58,783 bases of DNA from NCBI GenBank assembly GCA_945787555.1, contig CALZJG010000041.1:1-58783 (forward strand). Direction: 5' to 3'. A program made the position numbers and the translations under genes. The notes under the pieces were generated by a model. The model was not told the DNA's origin, did no database searches, and was given only the letters and a program-made list of their open reading frames with translations. This document shows positions 40,662-51,186 of this stretch, piece by piece. Source of the DNA: an uncultured Chromatiaceae bacterium. GTDB lineage: Bacteria > Pseudomonadota > Gammaproteobacteria > DRLM01. Numbering within the stretch: position 1 is the stretch's first letter; each line of letters begins with the position of its first letter.

Positions 40662-43514
40662 TTATGCCGGTATATCCACTTGTGCAGAAGGCATGCCAAT
40701 CTGATACCCCTGTGCGAGGTCAAAGTTATACTCATTGAGCAAGGTGAGGGTCTCGGCGTCTTCCACATACTCCGCCACGGTCAGCTTGCCGAATCCCCGG
40801 GCTACATCGCAGAAGGCCTTCACCAGCACTTGATCATCGCGATTGCTGACCAGGTTGCGGATGAATGAGCCGTCGATCTTAATGTAATCAAAGGGTAATT
40901 CCTTTAGGTATTTGAACGACGAAAAACCGACGCCAAAATCGTCCAAGGCGAAATAGCAGCCCTTCTCCTTGATAGCCTCCATCAGTTTGCGCGTTGCTGT
41001 CACATCCGCCAGCACCAAGGTCTCTGTGATTTCGAAGATCAAGCGGGCGGGATCGACACCGGTGCGGACCAATAGCGCATCCAATAAGGGGAGTAGGTCG
41101 GGGTCATCGAAGGCTCGCGCGGAGAGATTGAGCGAGAAGCCCTGCTGCCCATCCCCTGTCCAACGTGAGATATGGGTGATTACCTCCGTCAGCACCCAGT
41201 GGTCGATGGAGCGAATCAAGCCGGACCGTTCCGCCACGCGTATAAATGCGCTGGGGCTTAACAACTCGTCTCCCTCATCGCGCATGCGCAGCAAGGCCTC
41301 ATAGTGTGAGATTTGTTGTGTCTTTAGGTTGAGAATAGGCTGGTAGACGAGCACGAATCGGTTATGACTCAGGGCATCCTCGATTTTTCGCCGCCAGTGG
41401 GCTTGGGCGCGAACCTGGCGCCGGGCCCCTTCTTTTCCAGAGAAGATATGCCATTGACTGCGACCCGCTTCTTTCGCCTGGTACATGGCCAAGTCAGCAT
41501 TGGCCAGTATCTCTTCCGGCTCCTGGCCCTGAACGGGGAACAAGGCGATGCCGATACTGGCACTGGCGCTGAACACGGTCTGATCCGCAGTGATGCGCAC
41601 TTCGCGCAAGGCATCGCTCAATTTTCTCGCCAGGGCGATGGCGCCACGCTCATCAATTTCCGGAATGACTACCGCGAACTCATCACCGCCCAGGCGCGCC
41701 ACCAGATCCACTTCACGCAGCTCACGGTGGAGGGCTTGCGCGACCGCGCGTAGCAGTTGATCACCCGCCTTGTGACCACTGGTGTCGTTGACTTCTTTGA
41801 AATGGTCTAGATCGATGTAGAACAGCGCACCGCTATGTCGGTGTCGTTGAGCTCGCAGCACCGCCGCATGCAACTCTTCCTGTAAGCGCCGGCGATTGAA
41901 TAGGCCGGTGAGTGAGTCATGTCCCGCCAACCAGGCAAAACGCCGCTCCACGTGCTTACGCTCCGTGATGTCGAGCCCCACTGCGAGTACCACGGGGTCG
42001 AGAGGTCCTTGCGCTTTTAAGTGGGAATACAGCCAGACGATATCACGCTCACTCTTATCCTTGCAGAGAATCGTAGACTCATGCCGTAGCTGCATCTCGT
42101 GACCGGCACTCACGCCCGCCAACAATTGCATGTAGTTATCTTGTTCCTCGGGGGGAACCAGCTGCTTGATAAATGATTTGCCGATCAGTTCTTGGCTGTC
42201 ATAACCAAGCAGCGAGGCGCCGTGTTGATTAAGCAGCCTGGCACGCAGGTCCTTATCCAGGGTAATGATGATGACTTGTGCCGTGGCCAGCAGCCCCTCT
42301 GCGAAATCACGCTGCTGTGCCAGTTCCGTGATCTTCTCGCGCAAATCCCGATTGCGGGACTCCACCTGCTGCTCTAAGGTTTGCAGCTGATCCGCCAGCG
42401 CCAGGGCGGATACGCATAACTGATCAATCTCGTCCTGGGGTTGGGCCGCGTGATGCTGGCCACCGATCAGCTTGCGTGATTGCTCGAACTGACTCTGTGC
42501 CAGTAACGGTAGGCTTGAAGCCGTGTTGCGCAAACGCTCCAGGGGGCGTCGCAAATAAAGAACGACTACCGTACCTGAAATTAGCAGCCCTAAAATTCCA
42601 GTGACCATGCTTTGCATTGCAGCGGCGCGAATCTCTATCATGGCATCGCTGATGTCCGTGACGGTTGTTAGATAGCTGGTCAAGGAGTCGGGCTCTTTGC
42701 TCAACGGGACAAAGCGCATAGCATATGAGCGCTCGCCGACGTGAGTACTCGTGCCTGCCAATACCTCGTCCAGCGATCGCTGCTCTTGGGCTACCTTGCG
42801 CAATATCGGCCAGGTCGAAGCGGCGTTAGTCAAGGCAACCATCCTCATCTGCCACTCATCGAGCTTGCGCGCCGCTGTCCGTTCATCCGGGGTGGACGAA
42901 TCCGTATCTGCGACTAGAATTCCGATCTCCGCGCTGGAGATGCGATGTAGGCTCAAGGCGAGATCAGCCAGGGAAGTGGTCAAGACCACCACGCCGATTT
43001 CACCCTGCCGGCTGAGCAGTGGTACCGCCGACAACATGATGCAATTCGATGCACAAAACATTTGGCTGTGAGGGAATTCATCGCGTAGGGCGCTATTCAC
43101 CGTGCGTGTCACCACGGTCGAGCCCTGCAGATCTTGGAAATTGCCCCACGCGGAGACGAGTTGCCCGTGCTCGGAAAAAAACCCCGCCGCCCGCAGACCG
43201 AAATTCAGCTGCAAGATTGTCCAGTGCTCGTCGAACGCGGCCTCCAGTGCCTGATCGCCTGCGGACAGGGCTTCGTTGACACCACTCAGCGCAGGCAGTA
43301 ATCCACTGATCTGTTGCAGGTGCAACTTGGCCTGTTCCACTTGCGCATTGAATTCTGCGGTGAGGCGGGCATGATCCTCATCGAGTTGTTCATCAAACTG
43401 ATTTGAGAGGCTGATATAGCTGAGGATGGGGAAAACGGCGTTGACGGCCACCAGGACGAGCCCGATCACCAACAGCAAGCGCCATTTCAGGCTGAGAAAA
43501 CCCTTATTCCACAC
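40662..43514 (-). CDS. Membrane-bound PAS-GGDEF-EAL protein
   Basis: 950 aa. TM1 (~12-33), periplasmic sensor (~35-300) with predicted long helices, TM2 (~305-325), HAMP-like/coiled segment, PAS (~400-510), GGDEF (~520-680) with intact ARLGGDEF and upstream RxxD-like REVD, then EAL (~695-940) with YEALLRM, DDFGVG, YIKIDGSF, AEYVED and QGYQIG. Both c-di-GMP synthesis and hydrolysis look possible. GTG start at 43514 after TTAGGGAG. The periplasmic sensor may read the state of the co-encoded binding protein/outer-membrane barrel (inference). Confidence 0.93.
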   Translation of the reverse strand: MWNKGFLSLKWRLLLVIGLVLVAVNAVFPILSYISLSNQFDEQLDEDHARLTAEFNAQVEQAKLHLQQISGLLPALSGVNEALSAGDQALEAAFDEHWTILQLNFGLRAAGFFSEHGQLVSAWGNFQDLQGSTVVTRTVNSALRDEFPHSQMFCASNCIMLSAVPLLSRQGEIGVVVLTTSLADLALSLHRISSAEIGILVADTDSSTPDERTAARKLDEWQMRMVALTNAASTWPILRKVAQEQRSLDEVLAGTSTHVGERSYAMRFVPLSKEPDSLTSYLTTVTDISDAMIEIRAAAMQSMVTGILGLLISGTVVVLYLRRPLERLRNTASSLPLLAQSQFEQSRKLIGGQHHAAQPQDEIDQLCVSALALADQLQTLEQQVESRNRDLREKITELAQQRDFAEGLLATAQVIIITLDKDLRARLLNQHGASLLGYDSQELIGKSFIKQLVPPEEQDNYMQLLAGVSAGHEMQLRHESTILCKDKSERDIVWLYSHLKAQGPLDPVVLAVGLDITERKHVERRFAWLAGHDSLTGLFNRRRLQEELHAAVLRAQRHRHSGALFYIDLDHFKEVNDTSGHKAGDQLLRAVAQALHRELREVDLVARLGGDEFAVVIPEIDERGAIALARKLSDALREVRITADQTVFSASASIGIALFPVQGQEPEEILANADLAMYQAKEAGRSQWHIFSGKEGARRQVRAQAHWRRKIEDALSHNRFVLVYQPILNLKTQQISHYEALLRMRDEGDELLSPSAFIRVAERSGLIRSIDHWVLTEVITHISRWTGDGQQGFSLNLSARAFDDPDLLPLLDALLVRTGVDPARLIFEITETLVLADVTATRKLMEAIKEKGCYFALDDFGVGFSSFKYLKELPFDYIKIDGSFIRNLVSNRDDQVLVKAFCDVARGFGKLTVAEYVEDAETLTLLNEYNFDLAQGYQIGMPSAQVDIPA

Positions 43515-43568
43515 GCCAACTCCCTAAGGCTAATCGCCACTTCTGGACGCTGCTGCGGCCAAAACCCT

Positions 43569-44804
43569 TCAAAAATGAAACGAAACCAGCAGAGAAAATA
43601 GCTGCCAATTCTTGGTGCGCGCCAAGGGGTCGGGGTTCTCTATAATCGGCAACCAAGCTGTCCCGTTCACGCGGTGCCATTCTGCGCGCAGAAATAAATA
43701 GGGGTAAGGATCCCACCTCGCTCCTAAGGTGAAATCCTTGGCGTAGCGCGTGTGGGCGGGTAGCCCGGTGCGCGCGGCGTAGTCCTCACCATCTTCATCG
43801 TCTTCATCCGTGTTCAACACATCATACCGGGCAAAGAGTTGCCAGCGTAGTGCCGGGCGGTAATCGACTTGCACATAACGGCTCCTGCCCACCACCTCCA
43901 TATTGGGAAGCGCGGGTCCGAAATCGCTGAAACTAAACCGGCGTCGTGCATATTCGCCTATGATACCCCAGCGCGCCGCGTCGTATTGAAAGGAGAAGAT
44001 CCAGGGCGTGAACCGTATCTCGCCAGCGGCGAAAGGGTCGGCGGGCCCTGGCTGGTATGCGATATTGGCCTGCACGCTGCTGACGGCAAAGCGAATACGT
44101 TCGTCATGACTCTTCAACATCAGTCTTCCCTGAAAGGAGATACGATCCTGCAAACCTCCCGGGCGGTCCGCACCGAGCAGGGCCGGTTCAGTGTTGAGTT
44201 CATCGATCATCGGTTCAGCGACGCCGAGCTCTAACAAGGCCGTTGTCCAGGGCCACGCATGTTCTCCGTATAACACCATGCCATCGGCGGAGGCGGCGAG
44301 ATTGCGGGTCCGCTCAAAGTAGATGGACTGGGGAAGCAATATTCCCGGCCTCGCCAGTGGTACGCCCCGGATGTCATTGAACAGGCCCAAGGGCACTTTT
44401 ATCCGGCCGAAACGCCCGCCCCAGTAGCCCCTTTCCGATGCGGCGAAGCGGGCATCGATGAATCCAAAATCCAGTGCCATGTCACCGTCATCGGTGGCCC
44501 CGGCATGGCGGCTGATTACCTGTCCCACCGCAAGTATATTGGGATCCGGAGCATAGGAGGCATTCAATGCCAGCTCTGAAAAGTCCAGGCTACCCTCGTC
44601 GTCTGTCTCACCGAAAAAATTGTTGTCCGTGGTATAGACGAAGCCTTGACTTGCGAAGCCATGCACCTGCAAGCCTTCGCCTAGGGTCATTCCTGTTGCC
44701 GAGGGACTCAGCCCAACGGCGCAAGAGACGACCAGGACTCGCGCCCAGCCGCGGCTAGGTCGCAGCCGCTTAATCGACTCGCAGTACTTGGAGACGCTCA
44801 TCAT
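43569..44804 (-). CDS. Outer-membrane beta-barrel (porin-like) protein
   Basis: 411 aa. Signal peptide with a long n-region (residues 1-~38, VLVVSCAVGLSPSATG). The mature part shows alternating beta strands and ends in the outer-membrane signature FSLLVSFHF (terminal Phe). LQVHGFASQGFVYTTDNNFFG, WGGRFGRIKVPLGLFND and YFLRAEWHRVNGTAW are typical of porin-like partners in phosphate-binding-protein/GGDEF operons. The first 35 nt overlap the upstream binding-protein gene. Confidence 0.85.
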   Translation of the reverse strand: MMSVSKYCESIKRLRPSRGWARVLVVSCAVGLSPSATGMTLGEGLQVHGFASQGFVYTTDNNFFGETDDEGSLDFSELALNASYAPDPNILAVGQVISRHAGATDDGDMALDFGFIDARFAASERGYWGGRFGRIKVPLGLFNDIRGVPLARPGILLPQSIYFERTRNLAASADGMVLYGEHAWPWTTALLELGVAEPMIDELNTEPALLGADRPGGLQDRISFQGRLMLKSHDERIRFAVSSVQANIAYQPGPADPFAAGEIRFTPWIFSFQYDAARWGIIGEYARRRFSFSDFGPALPNMEVVGRSRYVQVDYRPALRWQLFARYDVLNTDEDDEDGEDYAARTGLPAHTRYAKDFTLGARWDPYPYLFLRAEWHRVNGTAWLPIIENPDPLARTKNWQLFSLLVSFHF

Positions 44805-45204
44805 CGATAGCCCCTGAAACGTAACCTATTGCCCCTGGTGTGCGCGCAACCGTTTCGATCATAGCGGTCTGATCAGACACGGTGAGCGGCGCTTGTCCGG
44901 TACCAGAAAAAATCAACCGATCCCAGGCACGCCGCAACTGATACGGATAGACATTGATCGTTTTCTTACAGAAGGAGATATGGGAAGGCGCGCTATCGGG
45001 TAAGACGACGACGACCACGGCAAGTCCGTTGGGCCAGGCGCGCGTGCGCATACCGAATATGGCGCGCAACTGGTTGATGGAAATCTGGCTATAGGGCACG
45101 TGGGAATTGGCGATGACAAAATCTTGTGCAAGGCCGGTAGGACTCACGCACAGGAGCGCAGCACATGCAAGACTTAGCCGCCAAAGACGTATTGAACGGG
45201 ACAT
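44770..45204 (-). CDS. PstS-like periplasmic substrate-binding protein (short)
   Basis: 144 aa, signal peptide 1-~26 (LSLACAALLCVSPTGLA). The mature part (DFVIANSHVPYSQISINQLRAIFGMRTRAWPNGLAV, TVSDQTAMIETVARTPGAIGYVSG) is a truncated phosphate-binding-like fold of about half the PstS size. AGGAG before the ATG. First gene of the operon with the barrel and the GGDEF-EAL protein; it more likely senses than transports, as no permease or ATPase genes are present. Confidence 0.85.
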   Translation of the reverse strand: MSRSIRLWRLSLACAALLCVSPTGLAQDFVIANSHVPYSQISINQLRAIFGMRTRAWPNGLAVVVVVLPDSAPSHISFCKKTINVYPYQLRRAWDRLIFSGTGQAPLTVSDQTAMIETVARTPGAIGYVSGAIDDERLQVLRVD

Positions 45205-45382
45205 TCTTCAGCTCCTGCCCCATAACCCTAATCAGTCCGTTGGAATGTCACCATAGCGACTTTTGCCGACTAGTGCAATCAAGAATGGGCGCTGATCGGC
45301 CCTTGGTCTGCAGCACAAATGTAGTAGTGCGAGCTGACGTTGACATGATGTCTGGTGTTACCTGCCACCGTCTATGTGCAGC

Positions 45383-46357
45383 CTAATGCGCGACCAAGTA
45401 ATGCAAACTGAATAACGACAGTGGGTCGGTCCAGGTTTTTAGAGGCGTGAAATTGGCTAGCGCAGCCAAGTGATGAAACTCCTCCACCGTGTATTTATAA
45501 GAGTTCTCAGTGTGTATGGTTTCACCACGCTTGAAATCATAGCGTTCGCCTTGCACTTGCACTTGATGCGGCGTCTTGCTGCTCAAGTGCATCTCAACGC
45601 GACCGGCCGGTTCGTTGTATAGCGCCCGGTGCGTAAAGTTGTCTAGATCAAAATCGGCGTCCAGACGGCGGTTGATATGCCGCAGGATGTTGAGGTTGAA
45701 GGCGGCGGTGATCCCCGCCGCATCATTGTATGCGGCCTCGAGTCGCTCAGCGTCCTTCTTCAAATCAACGCCGATAAGCAAGCCGCCGCGTTCTCCCACC
45801 ACCGAATGCACTTTCTTTAGCAAATCCAAGGCCGCGCTGGGGCTGAAATTGCCGATGCTGGAGCCAGGGAAAAAAGCATTACGCCGCCCTGTATCGCTAA
45901 TGGGGATCGACCACAATTTGGAATAATCGATGCACACTGGATTGATGGTGAGCCATGGATAATCATTAGCTAGACGCTGTGCCGCGGCGAGTAAATGAGC
46001 GTAGGAAATGTCCACGGGCACATAGGCTTTCGGACGTATGGCTTCGAGTAGAAAACGGATCTTTATGCTGCTGCCGCTGCCCAGCTCAATGAGCAGACTA
46101 TTCTTACCCAACAAATCGGCTATCTCGGCGATATGTTGTTCGAGCAAGCCAATCTCGGTGCGAGTCAAGTAATACTCGTCCAAATCGGTGATGCGATCAA
46201 AGAGTTCCGAGCCCTGCTTGTCGTAAAAATATTTCGGTGGCAGCGTCTTGTTATCGCGCGCCAGCCCGCTATGTATTTCTTCCGCCATGGTGTCCGGCTG
46301 CGGGACGGATTTTAGAAAATTGATACGGTCTTTTTTCGATAACGTAGAGTGACGCAT
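45383..46357 (-). CDS. egtD: L-histidine N-alpha-methyltransferase EgtD
   Basis: First step of ergothioneine synthesis: trimethylates histidine with SAM to hercynine. 324 aa: LPPKYFYDKQGSELFDRITDLDEYYLTRTE, SAM site LIELGSGSSIKIRFLLEA, FFPGSSIGNF, and ALYNEPAGRVEMHL with the substrate-binding Glu. It lies 31 nt after egtB on the same strand, a two-gene ergothioneine operon. Confidence 0.96.
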   Translation of the reverse strand: MRHSTLSKKDRINFLKSVPQPDTMAEEIHSGLARDNKTLPPKYFYDKQGSELFDRITDLDEYYLTRTEIGLLEQHIAEIADLLGKNSLLIELGSGSSIKIRFLLEAIRPKAYVPVDISYAHLLAAAQRLANDYPWLTINPVCIDYSKLWSIPISDTGRRNAFFPGSSIGNFSPSAALDLLKKVHSVVGERGGLLIGVDLKKDAERLEAAYNDAAGITAAFNLNILRHINRRLDADFDLDNFTHRALYNEPAGRVEMHLSSKTPHQVQVQGERYDFKRGETIHTENSYKYTVEEFHHLAALANFTPLKTWTDPLSLFSLHYLVAH

Positions 46358-46388
46358 GGGACCTCGCTTTGCTTAAGAATAATCAGAT

Positions 46389-47657
<1,269 letters not shown>

Positions 47658-48024
47658 GGCAAGTCCCTATTATTACCTTATCCAAATCGAGACAATCTCC
47701 TGCGCTGTCTCGTGCTTCTCATCATGCAAAGGGGATGCGACTTATTGTGCATACATCGTCGCCTAGCGTCCAATGTCAGTGGCAACGGCCGGTGGCGCAT
47801 AACCACTGAGCGGGCTCGGCATCCGGGTGCGGTAACGAGCCGCAGTCCCCGCGAGCAGCTCAGCGCCGGACCCACCCGGGCTCAGCGCTGGGTCCGCATC
47901 GGGGCGCTGATCCTCCGTCTTGCGCCGTCTTGGACAAGTCGCGCGCGCTCGCTCAGCGTAGAAGGAACGAAAAAAAAGGCCGGCAAGAACCGGCCTTTTT
48001 CCTTGCGACTGGGCGAGAGGCGAA
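47658..48024. other. Intergenic region, egtB to yccA-like gene
   Basis: No gene on either strand; a long plus-strand frame through here is an antisense shadow of egtB. It contains an 8-bp CGGACCCA/TGGGTCCG inverted repeat near 47867-47896 and the yccA-like terminator. Confidence 0.45.
47970..48000 (-). terminator. Terminator of the Bax inhibitor-1 family gene
   Basis: GGCCGG (47978-47983), loop CAAGAA, CCGGCC (47990-47995), with eight A on the left (U8 on the minus transcript) and five T on the right, so it is strong for the minus strand and can work weakly in both directions. Confidence 0.9.
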
Positions 48025-48717
48025 TTAATCGTCGCCGCCGGCGAAGGCACCCAGCAAGTGCAGCAGGCTGGTGAACAGATTGTAGATGCTGAGGTAGATG
48101 CCAACGGTCGCCATGATGTAATTGGTCTCGCCACCGTTGATGAGGCGGCTGGTCTCGAACAGCATGAAGCCGGCCATCAACATGGCCACCGCGGCCGACA
48201 GGGCCAGCGAAGCCATCGGCATCGGGTAACCAAACAGGCTGGCCAGCAGCAGCGCCAGCATGGCAACGATGACCACGATCATGCCCGCCATCAGAAAACC
48301 GCCCATAAAGCTGAAATCTTTCTTGGTGACCATCACATAACCGGTCAGGCCCAGGAAGATCGCCGCGGTTGAACCGAAGGCCATGGCGACAACATCAGCG
48401 CCATTGGGCATCGCCAGATAGTGGGTCAGGATCGGACCGAGCCCGAAACCCAGCAGGCCGGTGATGGCGAAGACCACGCCCAGGCCGGCGGCCGAATTGG
48501 CGGTCCGGGGCAGCACCAGCCAGACCATGGCCAGGGCACCCAGCGAGCAGAACAGACTCACCATGGGGGAGACCTGCAGCACCATGGACACCCCCGCGGT
48601 GGCGGCACTGAAGAGCAGGGTCATGGCCAGCAGGGCGTAGGTATTACGCACGACCTTACTAGTGGCCAGACGGGAACCGGTCTGCGATGTGGCGACGGAC
48701 TGCGGAAATGGATTCAT
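48025..48717 (-). CDS. Bax inhibitor-1 / YccA family membrane protein
   Basis: 230 aa with seven predicted membrane helices after a polar N-terminus (MNPFPQSVATSQTGSRLATSKVVRNTYALLAMTLLFSA). The BI-1 landmarks are FLGLTGYVMVTKKDFSFMG, the acidic FETSRLINGGETNYIMATVGIYLSIYNLFTSLL and the C-terminal GGDD. In E. coli, YccA modulates FtsH; BI-1 proteins can leak calcium. AGGAGG lies 9 nt before ATG 48717. Confidence 0.93.
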   Translation of the reverse strand: MNPFPQSVATSQTGSRLATSKVVRNTYALLAMTLLFSAATAGVSMVLQVSPMVSLFCSLGALAMVWLVLPRTANSAAGLGVVFAITGLLGFGLGPILTHYLAMPNGADVVAMAFGSTAAIFLGLTGYVMVTKKDFSFMGGFLMAGMIVVIVAMLALLLASLFGYPMPMASLALSAAVAMLMAGFMLFETSRLINGGETNYIMATVGIYLSIYNLFTSLLHLLGAFAGGDD

Positions 48718-48842
48718 GTGAATTAAGCCTCCTGAGTACACGATGAAAACGAGATTGGCGCCAGCTTACCTATCTGAGGCGCAAATATCCAGACCGAGGA
48801 GATCGACAATAGTTCCTTAGCGATTGTTTTGCGGTCGAATCC

Positions 48843-48871
48843 TTGGAAAAAGGAGGGGCTTCGGGTATCCT
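48843..48871 (+). promoter_or_regulatory. Promoter of tRNA-Ser
   Basis: TTGGAA (48843-48848), 17-nt spacer, TATCCT (48866-48871), then a GC-rich discriminator (TCTCGCCC) as in stringently controlled stable-RNA promoters. Confidence 0.7.
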
Positions 48872-48883
48872 TCTCGCCCTTAC

Positions 48884-48971
48884 GGAGAGGTGGCTGAGCG
48901 GTTGAAAGCGGCGGTCTTGAAAACCGTTGACCCGTAAGGGTCCGGGGGTTCGAATCCCTCCCTCTCCGCCA
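48884..48971 (+). tRNA. tRNA-Ser (anticodon UGA)
   Basis: 88 nt with CCA encoded. Acceptor GGAGAGG pairs with CCTCTCC, discriminator G, anticodon loop CTTGAAA (TGA), a long class II variable arm (TTGACCCGTAAGGGTC) and TTCGAATCC in the T-loop. It reads UCN serine codons. Confidence 0.97.
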
Positions 48972-49006
48972 TTCGTCTCAATGGCCTCCAGATACCCGCA
49001 AATTTA

Positions 49007-49186
49007 TCAGGTTATCGCTTTGAGCGCCGGGCTCATATTGATGGCCTGATAGCTATTCATCTCTGCTGGCACCGGCCATTCTCTGGGATCGCGGCCGTTC
49101 CACGGAGCAAAGAAACAGTCTGTCGCATCCGGCTGACACTTAACTAGATAGGTATCTCGATTCAGGATGTCCCGGCCTAGGATGGC
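49007..49186 (-). pseudogene. C-terminal fragment of a decayed protein gene
   Basis: The minus strand codes 59 residues (GRDILNRDTYLVKCQPD, then [36 protein letters not shown]) before a TGA at 49007. It has protein-like composition but is cut off by an in-frame TAG at 49187 with no start codon or ribosome site. I read it as a remnant of a degraded gene between the tRNA and the two-partner secretion locus. I do not recognise the family. Confidence 0.4.
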
Positions 49187-49340
49187 CTAGCCCAAACTTA
49201 GCCCTAAAGTGCAAAAGGCTCCCTAAGGCGTAAAAACATAGAATCTCCTATCCTAATTTCACACCACAGGATGAATTTCCACTACTAATAGAGCCAGCGT
49301 TGCAGTGGCAATATAACAAGACTCCCTCTTAAGGCTTCCA
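49187..49340. other. Upstream region of the two-partner secretion operon
   Basis: AT-richer DNA than its neighbours. It presumably holds the tpsB promoter; no box is clear enough to name. Confidence 0.35.
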
Positions 49341-51128
49341 ATGCCATCCCGCTTTCGCATGATAGACGACCATAGGCAGCCGGTTGCGGCGTTCAGCCAC
49401 TTTCTATTACTTAGTGGCCTGCTGTCGGTATGTGGCGTGATAGGGTGGCCCAGCTTACTGCTGGCAGCAGCACCTACGACGCCCGAACAAGTCGGTGAGG
49501 AGGGACTGCGGCGTCAGGAAGAGCGTGTCCGTGAGCAGCAAATGCTTCTGCAACCTGAATTCGACGTCCTGCAACCTGATCGCGAAGCGATCTCTTTCGC
49601 CACGCTGCCTGAAGAATCGCCGTGCTTCGTCATTCATGATCTTGTTTTACTCAGTGAGGATAAAGATGACTTTGCCTGGTTGCGCCGCCTAGTCCGTTCT
49701 TACTTACCGCACTGCGTGGGCGTGGAGGGATTGCGCCGCATCGCCTCACGGTTGGATGCCCGGCTCATTGAAAGAGGCTATGTCACCTCACGGGTGAGCC
49801 TGCCGGAGCAAAATCTCAGCGAAGGGATCTTGCAGGTGCAGCTGCACGTAGGTCGGGTGGCCGAATTGCGTGCCTACAAATTGACTGAGCGTGGTCGTCG
49901 TCTTGAAGACCGTTGGTTAAGTTGGCGCGGCGCTTTCCCGCTAGGGCAGGGAGAGATATTCAATCTCCGCGATTTGGAACAAGGCATCGAGCAAATGAAT
50001 CGTGTGCCCAGCCAAACGGTGACGGCGAAACTCAGGCCGGGCATCGCGCCCGATACCAGTGTGGTGGTCATCGAGCGCCACGCGGGCGGATGGCGTGATC
50101 GCTTGCGCGGCGGACTGGTACTCGACAATTCCGGCAGCGCGCCATTGGGACGCACACAATTATCCGCCCATCTGGCCTGGGATAATCCGCTCGGCTACAA
50201 CGATATGCTCAATCTGAGCTTCAACACCAATGTCGAGCAGCGCACCGCGGACAATCACAGTGAAAGTCGCGGCATCATCTACAGTGTGCCGTGGGGTTAC
50301 AACACCTTCACTCTTTCCAGGAACGACAATGACTATGCGCAAATCGTGCAAGGTACGACCGCGCGCTTTCTATCCAGCGGAAACAGTGAAACCGAAGCGC
50401 TGCAATGGCACCGTACGCTCTGGCGCACAGCTTCACTGAAATTAGGCGCTTATGCGAGTCTGTCTACGCGTCGCGCCCGCAGTTATCTCGACGATGTGGA
50501 GTTGTTGGTACAGCGCCGGCGCACCACCCATTTCGAATTGGGCGTAACCTATAAACACCTATGGCCTGGCGCCAGCGCCGAATTCGAACTTGGCTATCGG
50601 CGCGGCGTGCCGTGGCGTGCTGCGCAGGAAGACTTGCCTAGCGCCACCGAGGGAGGTCTGACCTTGCGCCCGCGCATCTTGAGATGGTCAGCCCAATTTG
50701 ACCGCTCGCTCCAGTTGTGGCGGCGGGCCATGCAATACTCGCTCTCTGTGCGCGGTCAGTACACCGACGACACCACGCTCTCCATAGACCAATTCAGCAT
50801 CGGCAATCGCTACAGCGTGCGGGGTTTCGATGGCGACGCGGTGCTGTTGGCGGAGCGCGGTTTTGCCGTGCGCAATGACGCCCTAATCCCTGTGCGCCTG
50901 ATCAAAGCATGGCATACCCATGTGCTGGTTGGGGTTGATTTTGGCTGGGTGGGCGGCCGCAGTGGGGCACTCCTCCCCGGTGACACGTTGGCCGGGCTGG
51001 CGGCGGGCTTGCGCGGCGGCGTGAAATCACTACAATTCGACCTCATCTTGGCCACCCCGTTGTACAGCCCGGACGCTTTCGAGAGCCGGCGGTGGAATCC
51101 CTATGTCTCAGTGAGTTACGGATTCTGA
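49341..51128 (+). CDS. TpsB/FhaC/ShlB-family two-partner secretion transporter
   Basis: Outer-membrane Omp85-superfamily pore that exports the TpsA protein encoded next. 595 aa. Extended signal peptide (1-~44, ending LLLAAAP), a polar QEERVREQQ helix, POTRA domains (~90-240; FVIHDLVLL, RGYVTSRVSLPEQNLSEGILQVQLHVGRV), and a 16-strand barrel with the motif YSVRGFDGDAVLLAERGF (VRGF tetrad in the plug loop) and terminal YVSVSYGF. The order transporter then exoprotein matches cdiB-cdiA and shlB-type loci. 58 nt separate it from the exoprotein frame. Confidence 0.95.
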   Translation: MPSRFRMIDDHRQPVAAFSHFLLLSGLLSVCGVIGWPSLLLAAAPTTPEQVGEEGLRRQEERVREQQMLLQPEFDVLQPDREAISFATLPEESPCFVIHDLVLLSEDKDDFAWLRRLVRSYLPHCVGVEGLRRIASRLDARLIERGYVTSRVSLPEQNLSEGILQVQLHVGRVAELRAYKLTERGRRLEDRWLSWRGAFPLGQGEIFNLRDLEQGIEQMNRVPSQTVTAKLRPGIAPDTSVVVIERHAGGWRDRLRGGLVLDNSGSAPLGRTQLSAHLAWDNPLGYNDMLNLSFNTNVEQRTADNHSESRGIIYSVPWGYNTFTLSRNDNDYAQIVQGTTARFLSSGNSETEALQWHRTLWRTASLKLGAYASLSTRRARSYLDDVELLVQRRRTTHFELGVTYKHLWPGASAEFELGYRRGVPWRAAQEDLPSATEGGLTLRPRILRWSAQFDRSLQLWRRAMQYSLSVRGQYTDDTTLSIDQFSIGNRYSVRGFDGDAVLLAERGFAVRNDALIPVRLIKAWHTHVLVGVDFGWVGGRSGALLPGDTLAGLAAGLRGGVKSLQFDLILATPLYSPDAFESRRWNPYVSVSYGF

Positions 51129-51186
51129 GCTAGGCCAGCATAACAATAACTAATTTATTAACGACTAACCGGGCATAGATAGATCG

